Shown: piece by piece, positions 18,102 through 27,155 of the stretch
Numbering within the stretch: position 1 is the first letter of the stretch
Layout of the letters: the number at the start of each line of letters is the position of its first letter
Assembly (NCBI GenBank): GCA_020630875.1
Contig: JAHDIH010000008.1
Coordinates: forward strand, 62,214-126,213
Source of the DNA: Deltaproteobacteria bacterium
GTDB taxonomy: Bacteria > Myxococcota_A > Polyangia > Haliangiales > Haliangiaceae
Direction of reading: 5' to 3'
DNA length: 64,000 bases
Program-made: the position numbers and the translations under genes
Notes under the pieces: generated by a model
Database searches by the model: none
What the model was told of the DNA's origin: nothing
Seen by the model: the letters and a program-made list of their open reading frames with translations, nothing else

Positions 18102-19018
18102 TTGTTGCTTGCGAAGAGGACACAGGTAAACGCTTAGATAAGTTTGTAACCGACCATGGCAACTTGACGCGAGCGCAAGCGAGGCGCTTGATCGATGACC
18201 GGTTGGTTTTGGTTCACGGCGCTGCAGGTAAGCCATCCTACAGAATAAAAGTTGGTGACAAAGTGGAAGTCGAGTTTCCTGATGTTAAGGAAACGGAGCT
18301 TTTAGCAGAGAACTTGCCACTAAAAATAGTCTACGAAGACGAGCATGTTGTAGTTGTCGATAAGGCCGCACAAATGGTGGTCCATCCGGCGCCCGGACAC
18401 CCTACGGGAACGCTAATCAACGCGCTTTTGTATCATTGCGAAGGTTTCACCGTGGGCGATGAAATCCGCCCTGGGTTGGTTCACCGAATCGATAAGGAAA
18501 CTTCTGGTCTATTGGTCGTTGCAAAGACTCACGAGGCATTGCTCGATCTAACCTCTCAATTCAAAGCTCACTCCACCGAGCGGGAATATATCGGTTTGTG
18601 TTCTGTGAGACCTAGAAAGCCAGAAGGCACTTACGACACGTTTCACGGTCGGCATCCTCGTGACAGAAAGAGGTATTCATCGCTCGTGAAATCCGGAAAG
18701 AACGCGGTCACTCGTTACGTCACAGAAGAGACGTTTGTCGGCGGCGGTGCGATGTTGAGATTCCGTTTGGAAACAGGACGGACTCATCAGATTCGGGTAC
18801 ATTGTGCGGACAACGGTCATCCAATTCTTGCGGACAAGGTCTACGGAAAGAAACCGAAAAGCGAAGTGCTGAAAAACGTTGAAAGTAGGCTTACTCGTCA
18901 CTGTTTGCATGCGGCAACCCTTGGCTTCATTCATCCTCACACCCGCTTAGAGATGCAATTTTCGTCAGAGTTACCAACAGAGATTGCCGCAGCCCTACAT
19001 TCTCTGCGCGAAGGTTGA
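18095..19018 (+). CDS. rluD: 23S rRNA pseudouridine synthase, RluD family
   Basis: An RluA/RluD-type enzyme with an N-terminal S4 RNA-binding domain (EEDTGKRLDKFV, TRAQARRLIDD) and a catalytic domain. The catalytic Asp is in HRIDKETSGLLVVAKT, followed by RLETGRTHQIRVHCADNGHP. RluD modifies uridines of helix 69 in 23S rRNA. The start is odd: the first conventional codon is TTG at 18164, which would remove half of the S4 domain. Conserved sequence continues upstream to about 18095, where only CTG (overlapping the previous stop as CTGGTAG) is available; the frame is open back to 18074. The RluD subgroup assignment is by general similarity. Confidence 0.85.
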   Translation: MVVVACEEDTGKRLDKFVTDHGNLTRAQARRLIDDRLVLVHGAAGKPSYRIKVGDKVEVEFPDVKETELLAENLPLKIVYEDEHVVVVDKAAQMVVHPAPGHPTGTLINALLYHCEGFTVGDEIRPGLVHRIDKETSGLLVVAKTHEALLDLTSQFKAHSTEREYIGLCSVRPRKPEGTYDTFHGRHPRDRKRYSSLVKSGKNAVTRYVTEETFVGGGAMLRFRLETGRTHQIRVHCADNGHPILADKVYGKKPKSEVLKNVESRLTRHCLHAATLGFIHPHTRLEMQFSSELPTEIAAALHSLREG

Positions 19019-19030
19019 TAGGCTTTCGAC

Positions 19031-19780
19031 GTGTCGGAAATCAAGCTCTATCAATCACTTGTCATTCCAGAAGAGTTTTCTCATGGGTTTCCCGAACGTC
19101 ATGGTGGTGTGTCCGTCGGGCGTAGAGGATCGTTGAACTTCGGCAGCAAGTGGGGGGACTCAAAGCAAAATGTGGCTGAGAATCTACAATTGCTCGCCGA
19201 CCATGTAGGCTTTAACAAGGCGCAGTTTCACAGCGCACGTCATGTCCATGGCACTGATGTTCTAAGTTTTGGAGTAGCTGGTCCTGAAACCTACGATGGT
19301 ATCGTAACTGACAAAACGAATGTTTTTGTAGCAGCAAAAGCGGCTGATTGTTTGCCTATGGTTTTTGCTGACCCTGTGTCGGGCGTTTGCGGTGCGGCTC
19401 ATGCAGGTTGGCGGGGAACTCTGGGGCGAATGGGAAAGAGTATGGTTACGGAAATGATAAAACTAGGAAGTAAGCCTTCCGACATACGCGTTGCGATCGG
19501 ACCTTCCATTTCAGTCGGTAGTTTCGAGACGGGACCTGAGCTTGCAGAAAAGTTCTTGCGAGAATTTGGCAAGGAAGACGGTTTGGTCGTGATGGGCCCG
19601 CAAAAAGAGCACGTCAACCTTCAGTTGGCAGCTCGCTTATGCTTGTTGGAATGTGGTGTCCTTGACGAAAGAATTGACTGGACGCCTCCTGACACCATGA
19701 CCAATGAGGACCGCTTCTTTTCTTATCGTCGCGATGGCAAAGATGCCGGTATCCACATGGGATTTATTGCGCGGCGCTAG
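19031..19780 (+). CDS. pgeF: Peptidoglycan editing factor / purine nucleoside phosphorylase, YfiH family
   Basis: A 249-aa protein of normal family length. Conserved blocks are HGTDVLSF, AKAADCLPMVFAD and CGAAHAGWRGTL, which supply the Cys and His ligands of the zinc site, with IGPSISVGSFETGPE near the C-terminus. Family members have purine nucleoside phosphorylase activity and are implicated in peptidoglycan precursor quality. The GTG start is 12 nt after the rluD stop, the common rluD-pgeF arrangement, which supports one operon. The 3' end overlaps the TolC-like gene by 17 nt on the opposite strand. Confidence 0.92.
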   Translation: MSEIKLYQSLVIPEEFSHGFPERHGGVSVGRRGSLNFGSKWGDSKQNVAENLQLLADHVGFNKAQFHSARHVHGTDVLSFGVAGPETYDGIVTDKTNVFVAAKAADCLPMVFADPVSGVCGAAHAGWRGTLGRMGKSMVTEMIKLGSKPSDIRVAIGPSISVGSFETGPELAEKFLREFGKEDGLVVMGPQKEHVNLQLAARLCLLECGVLDERIDWTPPDTMTNEDRFFSYRRDGKDAGIHMGFIARR

Positions 19781-21200
19781 CTAGCGAAATTTGATAGTTA
19801 GTAAGCAGCGTTCCCATGACGGCATCTATTCTACTTTTCGCTATGGCAAGATCCACTGTGGCCCGTGCCAGTGCTAGTTTGGCATCTTGAGCTTCCAACT
19901 GCCGCTGTTGTACGTCGAAACTTGTAGACTTTCCTTGCTCGAAACGAATCGTTTCGGCTTTGATATTTCGCTGCGCAACTTTGAGAATCGTTTCACTGTT
20001 TTTCTTCAGCGATTCTGAGAGTTGGGCCAGCGAAAAAGCCTGCTCTAGTTCAATGTCGATTTGTTGTTTTATCTTTTCGACTTCTAGTGATTGCTTTTTT
20101 GTAGCCAGGTCACCAATTCGCTCGCCGGCGGCTAAGCTAGTGCGTCCGAGTGTGGTTTGATAGTTAAGGCCAGCCACAATAGTGTAGTTGTCTAAGCTAA
20201 ACATCTTCTTGGTTGCCTCGCCCAGCGTGTTGGCAATTCCTGTAGGCCCACCTTGCAGGGTTAAATCCAGTCTGTCCCTATTATCTAGTCTAGCGGCGGT
20301 GCGTTCCGCTATCGCTCGTGTTTTCTGTGCTTTTGCAAGTACCATCAAAGGACTGACATCGTACGCTTTGGTTTTTAGTGCGGCAGTCGAGCCGGCAAAG
20401 GCATGCTCCGGGGGAGTTTCAGTCGTTACGATATTCGCGTTTGTAGTCGCACCGATTAACCCTGCGAGTGTCAGTTTTCTACTGCGCAAACGAAATTGCG
20501 CTTGTGCGAGTTCGTTCTTCCGCATCGCCACGATTTGATCTTGGGCCAATCGTTCCATCGGTGCGACTTTCTGTGCCTTTACAAGAATGTCGGTAACGCG
20601 TAGTCGTTCTTGTGCAAGTCCAACGCTTTCTTGTCTGACTTGTACTTCTTTCTGAGCGAACGATAACTCCCAGTAGGCCGCCACGATGTTTCGCACGAGG
20701 GAGTTTGCGACTACATAGCCTGTTTGTTGAGCTATGACTTCTCCGCGCTTGGCAACTTCGATTTGAGAGTTGGTTGCTTTTTTCCCCGCTCCTCGAAGTA
20801 GTGGCTGATCGACTCTTAGCGTTAATCCGGTTTGGTACTTCGAATCGAAACCAAGTGGTTCGTCGGTGTACCTGCCGGTTCCAGACACCGAGACCGTGCC
20901 ACCGGTCGGTAGCAACTTACTGATGCTGCCCCCCAGTCTAAGCGTGTTTTGGATATCTACTCCAAACACCTGAAACGGTTGCCTCTCGAGACTGGCATTG
21001 GCAGTGATGCTCCAATCTTGGATTCCATTGGCCGCGGAGACTTGAGCTTGAGAGATTTGTGTGTCAATCGTAGCCGACTCCAAGTCGGGCTGACTGGCAA
21101 CCGCAGTTTGCAATGCTTGCCTAAGTGTTAGTGCACTTTCGTCCGCAGCTGCAGAGCTAGCGATTGCTAGCAGTCCGACAATAGTCGTTACTTTTTTCAT
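19764..21200 (-). CDS. TolC-family outer-membrane efflux protein
   Basis: A 478-aa protein with a cleavable signal peptide (KKVTTIVGLLAIASSAAADE) and two long helical repeats typical of outer-membrane efflux proteins (LRQALQTAVASQPDLESATI near the N-terminus; NIKAETIRFEQGKSTSFDVQ near the C-terminus). Such proteins trimerise into an outer-membrane barrel with a periplasmic tunnel used by RND, ABC or type I secretion pumps. No pump is encoded beside it. The start overlaps the stop of the upstream cyclophilin lipoprotein gene in ATGA (21197-21200), so the two form an operon. Confidence 0.87.
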   Translation of the reverse strand: MKKVTTIVGLLAIASSAAADESALTLRQALQTAVASQPDLESATIDTQISQAQVSAANGIQDWSITANASLERQPFQVFGVDIQNTLRLGGSISKLLPTGGTVSVSGTGRYTDEPLGFDSKYQTGLTLRVDQPLLRGAGKKATNSQIEVAKRGEVIAQQTGYVVANSLVRNIVAAYWELSFAQKEVQVRQESVGLAQERLRVTDILVKAQKVAPMERLAQDQIVAMRKNELAQAQFRLRSRKLTLAGLIGATTNANIVTTETPPEHAFAGSTAALKTKAYDVSPLMVLAKAQKTRAIAERTAARLDNRDRLDLTLQGGPTGIANTLGEATKKMFSLDNYTIVAGLNYQTTLGRTSLAAGERIGDLATKKQSLEVEKIKQQIDIELEQAFSLAQLSESLKKNSETILKVAQRNIKAETIRFEQGKSTSFDVQQRQLEAQDAKLALARATVDLAIAKSRIDAVMGTLLTNYQISLASAAQ

Positions 21201-21982
21201 TTTCTTGAGAAGGAGACCTTATCAATCGTGATGTCCGTTGCAGGTTTTTGTCTGCGACCTTCAGCCTTGGGGACCCGCGCGATACTTTTTACCAGCTCTA
21301 CGTTATCGCAATAACCGAAGATGGTGTGTTTATTATTGAGGTGAGGCGTTGGTACTTCAGTGATAAAGATTTGACTGCCGTTGGTGCCTCCACCGTTGAT
21401 ACCTGGTTGCCCCGGCCGGTTAGAGTTCGCCATCGCAAGAATGCCTGGCTTGTTGAACGTGTGGTCGTTGTCAACTTCGTCGTCAAACTTGTAGCCAGGG
21501 CCCCCCATGCCAACCCCTAACGGATCTCCGGTTTGAATCATGAACTTGGGAATGACCCGATGAAATATCACACCTTCGTACAGCGATTTGTTCTTCATTA
21601 GCTGTCTGGTTTTAGGGTGCGTCCAACTTTTTAGTCCTCTCGCGAGTCCCACAAAATTCGCGACCGTTGCGGGAGCGTCTTCTTCCAGAAGCTCACAATT
21701 GATGGTGCCCATCGATGTTTTGATGGCTGCGATCAGTTTTCCAGAGCCCTCGATATCTGACGTATATTTTTTCAAGTCGGACGCTTGCGGTGCAAAAACG
21801 TCACTGTTGCCTGCCGAATTCTTCAACACGGTGGGAGGCTTTACGGGCGCTGGCATTGCGCTACGTGGCGCATTAGTCTTGCTTTTGTTTTTCGTGGGGA
21901 CTGGGTCTTTGTCGTTCGAACCCTTCTGGCACGATGAAACTAGTAGGGCGCTGCACAAAATTAGATATGTTCTCATTAACAC
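21197..21982 (-). CDS. Cyclophilin-type peptidyl-prolyl isomerase, lipoprotein
   Basis: A 261-aa protein with signal peptide and lipobox LVSSC near residue 18. A Lys/Pro/Ala-rich linker of about 75 residues follows, then a cyclophilin domain with GVIFHRVIPKFMIQTGDP (catalytic Arg in FHRV), NSNRPGQPGINGGGTNGSQI and HLNNKHTIFGY. It catalyses prolyl cis-trans isomerisation, probably in the periplasm facing a membrane. GTG at 21982 is preferred because AGGAG lies 7 nt upstream; ATG two codons later is also possible. The gene is upstream of the TolC-like gene and overlaps it by 4 nt. A folding role for outer-membrane proteins is an inference. Confidence 0.88.
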   Translation of the reverse strand: MLMRTYLILCSALLVSSCQKGSNDKDPVPTKNKSKTNAPRSAMPAPVKPPTVLKNSAGNSDVFAPQASDLKKYTSDIEGSGKLIAAIKTSMGTINCELLEEDAPATVANFVGLARGLKSWTHPKTRQLMKNKSLYEGVIFHRVIPKFMIQTGDPLGVGMGGPGYKFDDEVDNDHTFNKPGILAMANSNRPGQPGINGGGTNGSQIFITEVPTPHLNNKHTIFGYCDNVELVKSIARVPKAEGRRQKPATDITIDKVSFSRK

Positions 21983-22064
21983 TTGCTTACTCCTGATGTT
22001 GTTTTAGAGTCTAGCTGAGTTACCTGCAAGCATCGAGCGACCAGGTGCAAAATTATCAAGCGCA

Positions 22065-24746
22065 ATGAAAAAGACTTTTGAAAGTGGGACGTTCGAGTCG
22101 TCGTCACCAGTGATGGTGCCGCTTAAGCGACAACTGTTTCTAGCCGGAATTCCTCTCACTAGTTTTGAGTTGCTAGCATCAATCTGGCCATTGTGGGCAC
22201 TTTTGGGCTTTGAGGACTTGAATCAGCCCCTTGTCGCCGTTGTCGCGATCCCTTGTTACCTTGGCGCACTTGCAGTGTGGGCGGGAAGTTACAACCATTG
22301 GCTCCAACCGATCTCTAAACTTTTAACTCAACGCCGTAACGTTGGAAAAGCAGATGAAGAGGTGATTATTGGTGCTGCGAGAATGATGGCTCGTATTCCG
22401 GTCTACATCATTGGGCATCGTTTCTTTTTGTGGCTGTTCTTTTCGCTCTTGGCTGGTGCACTCTGGTACTGGCTTGGCGTCGTCGATTCTTGGTATTGGG
22501 TTCATGATTTCGTCGCTGTTGCCACGATGCATGGTTACGTGGTGGCGTGCATTCGGGCCATCGTAACCGCAATGATTCTTCGTCGTTTGAGAAATCGAAC
22601 GTTTCCGGGGGAACAGCTAAACATGAGGTTGGTGGAAGGGTATCAGTACCGTTTCCGTCTGGTGGGGATGAGCGTGGCTGGCGGTTTTGTTGCCGCCTTC
22701 CTGATGTTTCTCTACTTTTTTATTCCCGTGTCTCAAGAGGCCTATCGGAAGATTGCGGCCCTATCTGTTTTTTGGCTGTTGGGCGGAACCGTCATTCGTA
22801 TCTTAATCGACACAAAAGTCACTCAGCGCTTGGATACTTTTCTTGCCAGTGAAAAGTTGATTGAGAGTGCTAGTGCGACGGTAACCCCACAAGAAGCATT
22901 CAGCTTGTTGCGTTTTATACCAGCAAGGTTGGCAATGGTGCAGGCCTTCGTCCTCAGTGCGTTTATTGCTTGTTCCGTCGTTTACTTACGCACGGTGTTT
23001 GCCGCCGATTTCGACACCACGCTGATGATTACTTCGGTAGGGGGGATCCTTATTTTCGGGGCCTACATGTATGAAAACCTTGCCCACCGGCAGAAGACGG
23101 CAACGTTAATGACCTATCTCACCGCGGCGTACAGGTTCAGTCGGATTGCCAATGAACGAGTGTTATCCCTATGGAAAAAACTCATTTTTGCGGTCGGTGG
23201 CGTAGTGCTGTTTGCTTGTTTGCTGTCCTTTTTATGGGCCATCGCACAGTACCAAAACCTGTCGAGTAACTTTGTCGACAAACAGGCGGCATTAGGTCTA
23301 AAAGTCGCGAATTTAGCAATTCAAAGAGAAGTGACACGCTCGGAAACCCCGCCAACTTCAGTCCATGTCGTGAAAGCTTTATCGGAGCTGTACGAGGAAA
23401 GAAGAGGGGCCACGGTCTATCTTTACTCCGAGAAACCCGGCGCGTACCTCTGGCAATTTGGCAAAATCGGTGCGGTTCCTTGGTATTTCACAGCTGAAAT
23501 GCTGACAGAAGAGAAAGGCTCCATACGACTCCCACAAGCCGATATCTCCGGCCACCATGCTCATGTGTCGGTTACGTGGCAGGACCAACCCTACAAACTG
23601 GGATATTTTGCGGTACTTCATCCCGAGTCTGCCTTAGCCACCGGACAAACGGGCAAGCCGTTTCAGGAACTCTTATTCTTCTTCCTCATTCTGGTCGTCG
23701 CTTGTGGAGGCATCGTCGTTTTGGTGGTCACCCAAGTGTCACAGCCCGTGGCGCAGCTTCAGAATCAAGCCAAACGACTTGCCGATGGTGATTTAAATAG
23801 TCCTGTTCGCTCTGCTGCGGATACCGATGAAATCGGTCAACTCACTTTCGCCATGGAAGAAATGCGGCAAACACTGGCACAAAAACTACGCACGTCTCAG
23901 GAACAAGCAGAAGCTCTTGAAACCGCTGTTGCCGAGCGAACCCATGACTTGGCCGCCAAAAACCATGAGCTCGCGAAAGCTTTAGATTCACTTACAGCAG
24001 CTCGTAGCCAGTTGGTTCGCTCAGAGAAACTCGCGTCGATTGGTCAACTTGTCGCGGGAATCGCGCATGAAATTAACAACCCGGTGAATGCTCTGGTAAA
24101 CACCGTTGGGCCACTGGCGGAAACGGTTGACGAGCTTGCTGAAAAAGCCGAGGGGGTACAGGAATTAGCGACCGATGCTGCCGCCATGTTGGGGGTAATC
24201 CACCGTGGGGCAGAACGTACCAAAGCAATTGTTTCGGCGCTTCATGGGTACGCCAGGACGGACGAGCGTAAGGCGATTGTTTTTGACCTCAATACCTCAC
24301 TTCGGAATACGGTGGAGCTAGCAAGGCATTCGCTACGCAGCGATTCCAAAATTGAGCTAAAGCAAGAAGGCATTCTACGGATCGAAGGAAGAGCGGGGCA
24401 GCTCAGTCAAGTATTTCTAAATCTGGTAACGAACGCGCTGCAGGTATTGGAACAAAAGAAGGACGGAGTTTTGACCATTAGCTCTCGAAAATTTGATGCG
24501 ACTTATGTCGAAGTCATTTTTGCCGATAATGGTTCGGGGATGACCGAGGACGTTATCAGGAAGATCTTCGATCCCTTCTTTACGACCAAAGACGTTGGCG
24601 AGGGGACGGGGCTAGGACTATCGATTGTTCACAATATCATTGAGAGTCATGGTGGAACCATTACCGTAAACAGTCGTCCAGGGGAAGGAACCTCATTCAC
24701 TGTCTTACTTCCTCATGTTCAACCTCGTGACAACATGACGGATTAG
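22065..24746 (+). CDS. Large membrane sensor histidine kinase (HAMP, HisKA, HATPase)
   Basis: An 893-aa protein with about ten to twelve hydrophobic segments in residues 25-395, a periplasmic or extracytoplasmic sensor-like stretch at about 400-530, and a further membrane helix at 537-555. HAMP domain about 555-605, coiled coil to 655, HisKA with H668 in [20 protein letters not shown], and HATPase_c with the N-box [16 protein letters not shown], and [15 protein letters not shown]. The NtrC-type regulator gene follows after 103 nt, so they form a pair. Its place directly before the Gsp genes suggests it senses a condition that controls type II secretion (inference). Confidence 0.88.
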   Translation: MKKTFESGTFESSSPVMVPLKRQLFLAGIPLTSFELLASIWPLWALLGFEDLNQPLVAVVAIPCYLGALAVWAGSYNHWLQPISKLLTQRRNVGKADEEVIIGAARMMARIPVYIIGHRFFLWLFFSLLAGALWYWLGVVDSWYWVHDFVAVATMHGYVVACIRAIVTAMILRRLRNRTFPGEQLNMRLVEGYQYRFRLVGMSVAGGFVAAFLMFLYFFIPVSQEAYRKIAALSVFWLLGGTVIRILIDTKVTQRLDTFLASEKLIESASATVTPQEAFSLLRFIPARLAMVQAFVLSAFIACSVVYLRTVFAADFDTTLMITSVGGILIFGAYMYENLAHRQKTATLMTYLTAAYRFSRIANERVLSLWKKLIFAVGGVVLFACLLSFLWAIAQYQNLSSNFVDKQAALGLKVANLAIQREVTRSETPPTSVHVVKALSELYEERRGATVYLYSEKPGAYLWQFGKIGAVPWYFTAEMLTEEKGSIRLPQADISGHHAHVSVTWQDQPYKLGYFAVLHPESALATGQTGKPFQELLFFFLILVVACGGIVVLVVTQVSQPVAQLQNQAKRLADGDLNSPVRSAADTDEIGQLTFAMEEMRQTLAQKLRTSQEQAEALETAVAERTHDLAAKNHELAKALDSLTAARSQLVRSEKLASIGQLVAGIAHEINNPVNALVNTVGPLAETVDELAEKAEGVQELATDAAAMLGVIHRGAERTKAIVSALHGYARTDERKAIVFDLNTSLRNTVELARHSLRSDSKIELKQEGILRIEGRAGQLSQVFLNLVTNALQVLEQKKDGVLTISSRKFDATYVEVIFADNGSGMTEDVIRKIFDPFFTTKDVGEGTGLGLSIVHNIIESHGGTITVNSRPGEGTSFTVLLPHVQPRDNMTD

Positions 24747-24821
24747 TATTACGAAAATGCCATTTTGGCACAAACTCATTTTTTGCTGACACAATTTCAA
24801 TAGGTTAGAGGCTCGAAATGT

Positions 24822-24837
24822 TGGAACGGTTCTTGTA
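24822..24837 (+). promoter_or_regulatory. Weak sigma-54-like promoter candidate before the T2SS-linked regulator
   Basis: TGGAAC at 24822-24827, five bases, then TTGTA at 24833-24837. The spacing fits the -24/-12 pattern (GG, ten bases, then GC expected), but the -12 dinucleotide is GT rather than GC and the -24 box has one mismatch. Transcription would begin near 24848, which suits a regulator start at ATG 24895 better than GTG 24850. Low confidence. Confidence 0.25.
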
Positions 24838-24849
24838 TTAACTAGATCT

Positions 24850-26244
24850 GTGATTGATCCCGCACCCAATACAGACTTGAAGCTGGCCAACTTGATGACC
24901 GTTTTGGTGGTTGATGATGAGCCTGGCATCGTGGCATCCCTGAAAAGAACCCTCGAACGTGAAGGTATCGAGGTGGTTTGTGCGGAAGATGGCTCGGTCG
25001 CGCTTGATATCTTACGTAAACGTCGCATTGGTGTACTTTTGACCGACTTGATGATGCCGAAAGTTAGCGGCATGGATCTGCTGAAAGGCGTCAAAGCCGT
25101 GTCTCCAGAGACGGAAGTCATTTTGATGACCGCTTACGGAACGGTTGAAACAGCGGTAGAGGCTATGAAAGAGGGAGCGTACGATTTTGTCACTAAGCCT
25201 CTAAAAAGAGCTCACGTGGTTCGTAGTGTCAACAACGCATTGGAAAAGCAGAATCTCGTCGCGGAAAACAGAACGCTGCGGGCGCAGTTGCAAGAACGTA
25301 AACAACGGTCGGTAGTTGGCACGTCTTTGGCGTGGCGAAGAACCATGGAGACTTTGCGGCAAGCCGCACCGAGTGATGCTACTTGCCTCTTGCTCGGTGA
25401 GAGTGGAACCGGAAAAGAACTCTTGGCTCGATACATCCACGAGCACAGCAATCGAGCCGATAAGCCCTTTGTTGCGGTAAACTGCGCCGCGATTCCAGAA
25501 AGTATTTTGGAATCAGAGCTCTTTGGTCACGAGAAAGGCGCTTTCACCGGCGCGTCCGCCGCCAGACCCGGTCGTTTTGAAACTGCCTCCGGAGGAACCT
25601 TATTTCTGGATGAAATCGGCGAACTTCCTAAGCACGTTCAAGTTAAGCTTTTGCGCGTGTTGCAAGAGGGCGAGATTGAGCGCTTGGGAGACTCCGGAAA
25701 AACGAGAACCGTTGATCTGCGAGTGGTTGCAGCTACGAACGTTGATCTTCCAGGCGCTGTCAAATCTGGAGCGTTTAGAGAAGATCTGTATTACAGACTC
25801 AATGTAGTTTCCTTGAGCGTTCCTCCGTTACGCGAACGACAAGATGATATCCCGCTTTTGGCGCAACATTTTCTTTCACTCTACGCCGCGAAGAACGGGC
25901 GGGCGATTGAAGGACTCACCGAGGCCGCACTGGCGCGTCTTTGCGGATACCACTGGCCAGGAAACGTGCGTGAATTAGAAAATACAATTGAACGTGCCGT
26001 AGTGTTGTCTCGAAGTGAGTGGATAGAAGAATCTGTGTTACCCAACCAATTTAGAAACGTCACGGCAAATACCTCGAGTCAATTTATGTCCTTTCCCGTC
26101 GGGACTCCGTTAGAAGAAATTGAAATGACAGTAATCCTGGAGACTCTCCGGCACACCGGTGGTGATAAACGTTTGGCCGCTAAGTTGCTTGGAATCGCGA
26201 CAAGGACAATCTACAGAAGGTTAGAAGGAGTAGAAGAGAAATGA
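24850..26244 (+). CDS. NtrC-type sigma-54-dependent response regulator linked to the gsp operon
   Basis: A 464-aa protein. Receiver domain with acidic VDDEPG and phospho-acceptor D66 in GVLLTDLMMPK. AAA+ domain with Walker [15 protein letters not shown] in [13 protein letters not shown], and LFLDEIGELP. C-terminal Fis-type HTH with GDKRLAAKLLGIATRTIYRR. The GTG at 24850 gives 15 leader residues; ATG at 24895 (MTVLVVDDEPG) is at least as good a start. It is cognate to the kinase just upstream. The last codon overlaps the start of gspC in ATGA, so regulator and secretion genes are translationally coupled. Confidence 0.9.
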   Translation: MIDPAPNTDLKLANLMTVLVVDDEPGIVASLKRTLEREGIEVVCAEDGSVALDILRKRRIGVLLTDLMMPKVSGMDLLKGVKAVSPETEVILMTAYGTVETAVEAMKEGAYDFVTKPLKRAHVVRSVNNALEKQNLVAENRTLRAQLQERKQRSVVGTSLAWRRTMETLRQAAPSDATCLLLGESGTGKELLARYIHEHSNRADKPFVAVNCAAIPESILESELFGHEKGAFTGASAARPGRFETASGGTLFLDEIGELPKHVQVKLLRVLQEGEIERLGDSGKTRTVDLRVVAATNVDLPGAVKSGAFREDLYYRLNVVSLSVPPLRERQDDIPLLAQHFLSLYAAKNGRAIEGLTEAALARLCGYHWPGNVRELENTIERAVVLSRSEWIEESVLPNQFRNVTANTSSQFMSFPVGTPLEEIEMTVILETLRHTGGDKRLAAKLLGIATRTIYRRLEGVEEK

Positions 26245-27155
26245 GTGAACGTAACATTTGGCTGAGCACAATCGCTGTGGTCATTATCCTCTCTGCGTTC
26301 TTTGCTGCTAAGGCGTTTGGATACATTGTCGGTACGAAAGCGTTTCCTACGAATGCCACAGCATCTAGTGAACCTATTAAAAAGCGTAAAAAGAAGGAAG
26401 CCACAAAGCGTGATAAGTCGGGACAACCATTGGTTGACAGAAACATGTTTTGCCTTGAATGCGTGCCAACCGTGGAAGAACAAATTATTGAAGGCGACGC
26501 GGTAAAGACGTCTTTGCCGTTGAAGCTAGTAGCTACTAGTTTAGCCAATAAAGAGGCGCATTCTTTCGCAACAATACTTAATACGCAGACAGGGGCTCAA
26601 GGAGCTTATTGGGTGGGCGATAGTATTCCCGCCGCGGGAAAAGTTGAATTAGTGGCAGGACGCTACGTGGAGTTCGTTAACAACGATAGTAAACGGAGAG
26701 AAAGAGCTTACCTTTTCGAAAATGCCGCCCCGCCACCGAAGAAAGTTGAAAAGAAGAAGCCGGCAGGGAAGCCGTTGACCGGGAAGAAAAAGATCCTGGC
26801 AGATCTTGAGACCTCCGTAGAGAAAGTGAGTGACACTGAGTTTACCATCAAGCGCTCGGCAATTGAAAAAGCGATGGACCAACCCTGGGTGTTCTCGCGG
26901 ATGGCCAGAGTGGTTAAAGCGCGTAAGAATGGAGAAGAAGTGGGAGTGCGGTTGTACTCAATAAAGAAGAACTCCTTGCTCTCGAAGATTGGACTTAAAA
27001 ACGGAGATACGTTGCACTCCATTAACGGTTCGAATATTTCATTTAACTTCAAAGACATGCTCGATTTAGCAAATCGTATGAAAACCGCGGACAGTATTGA
27101 TGTCTCAGCAACTCGCCGCAACAAACCCGTAAATTTAAAGTACAACGTGCAATGA
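26241..27155 (+). CDS. gspC: Type II secretion system protein GspC
   Basis: A 304-aa bitopic inner-membrane protein. A single N-terminal helix (5-27) is followed by a Lys-rich linker, the homology region around residues 60-150 (PLVDRNMFCLECVP, LVATSLANKEAHSFATILN) and a C-terminal PDZ-like domain (about 215-304; SLLSKIGLKNGDTLHSINGS). GspC links the inner-membrane platform to the secretin GspD. The assignment is supported by the PDZ end and by position before gspD. The start overlaps the regulator stop by 4 nt and the stop overlaps gspD by 4 nt. Confidence 0.92.
   Translation: MSERNIWLSTIAVVIILSAFFAAKAFGYIVGTKAFPTNATASSEPIKKRKKKEATKRDKSGQPLVDRNMFCLECVPTVEEQIIEGDAVKTSLPLKLVATSLANKEAHSFATILNTQTGAQGAYWVGDSIPAAGKVELVAGRYVEFVNNDSKRRERAYLFENAAPPPKKVEKKKPAGKPLTGKKKILADLETSVEKVSDTEFTIKRSAIEKAMDQPWVFSRMARVVKARKNGEEVGVRLYSIKKNSLLSKIGLKNGDTLHSINGSNISFNFKDMLDLANRMKTADSIDVSATRRNKPVNLKYNVQ

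Noticed and set aside
24766..24786. Perfect sigma-54 -24 box TGGCAC followed by TTGC
   Set aside because: The gap between the boxes is 11 bases instead of 5, so polymerase could not contact both. The weaker but correctly spaced site at 24822 is reported instead.
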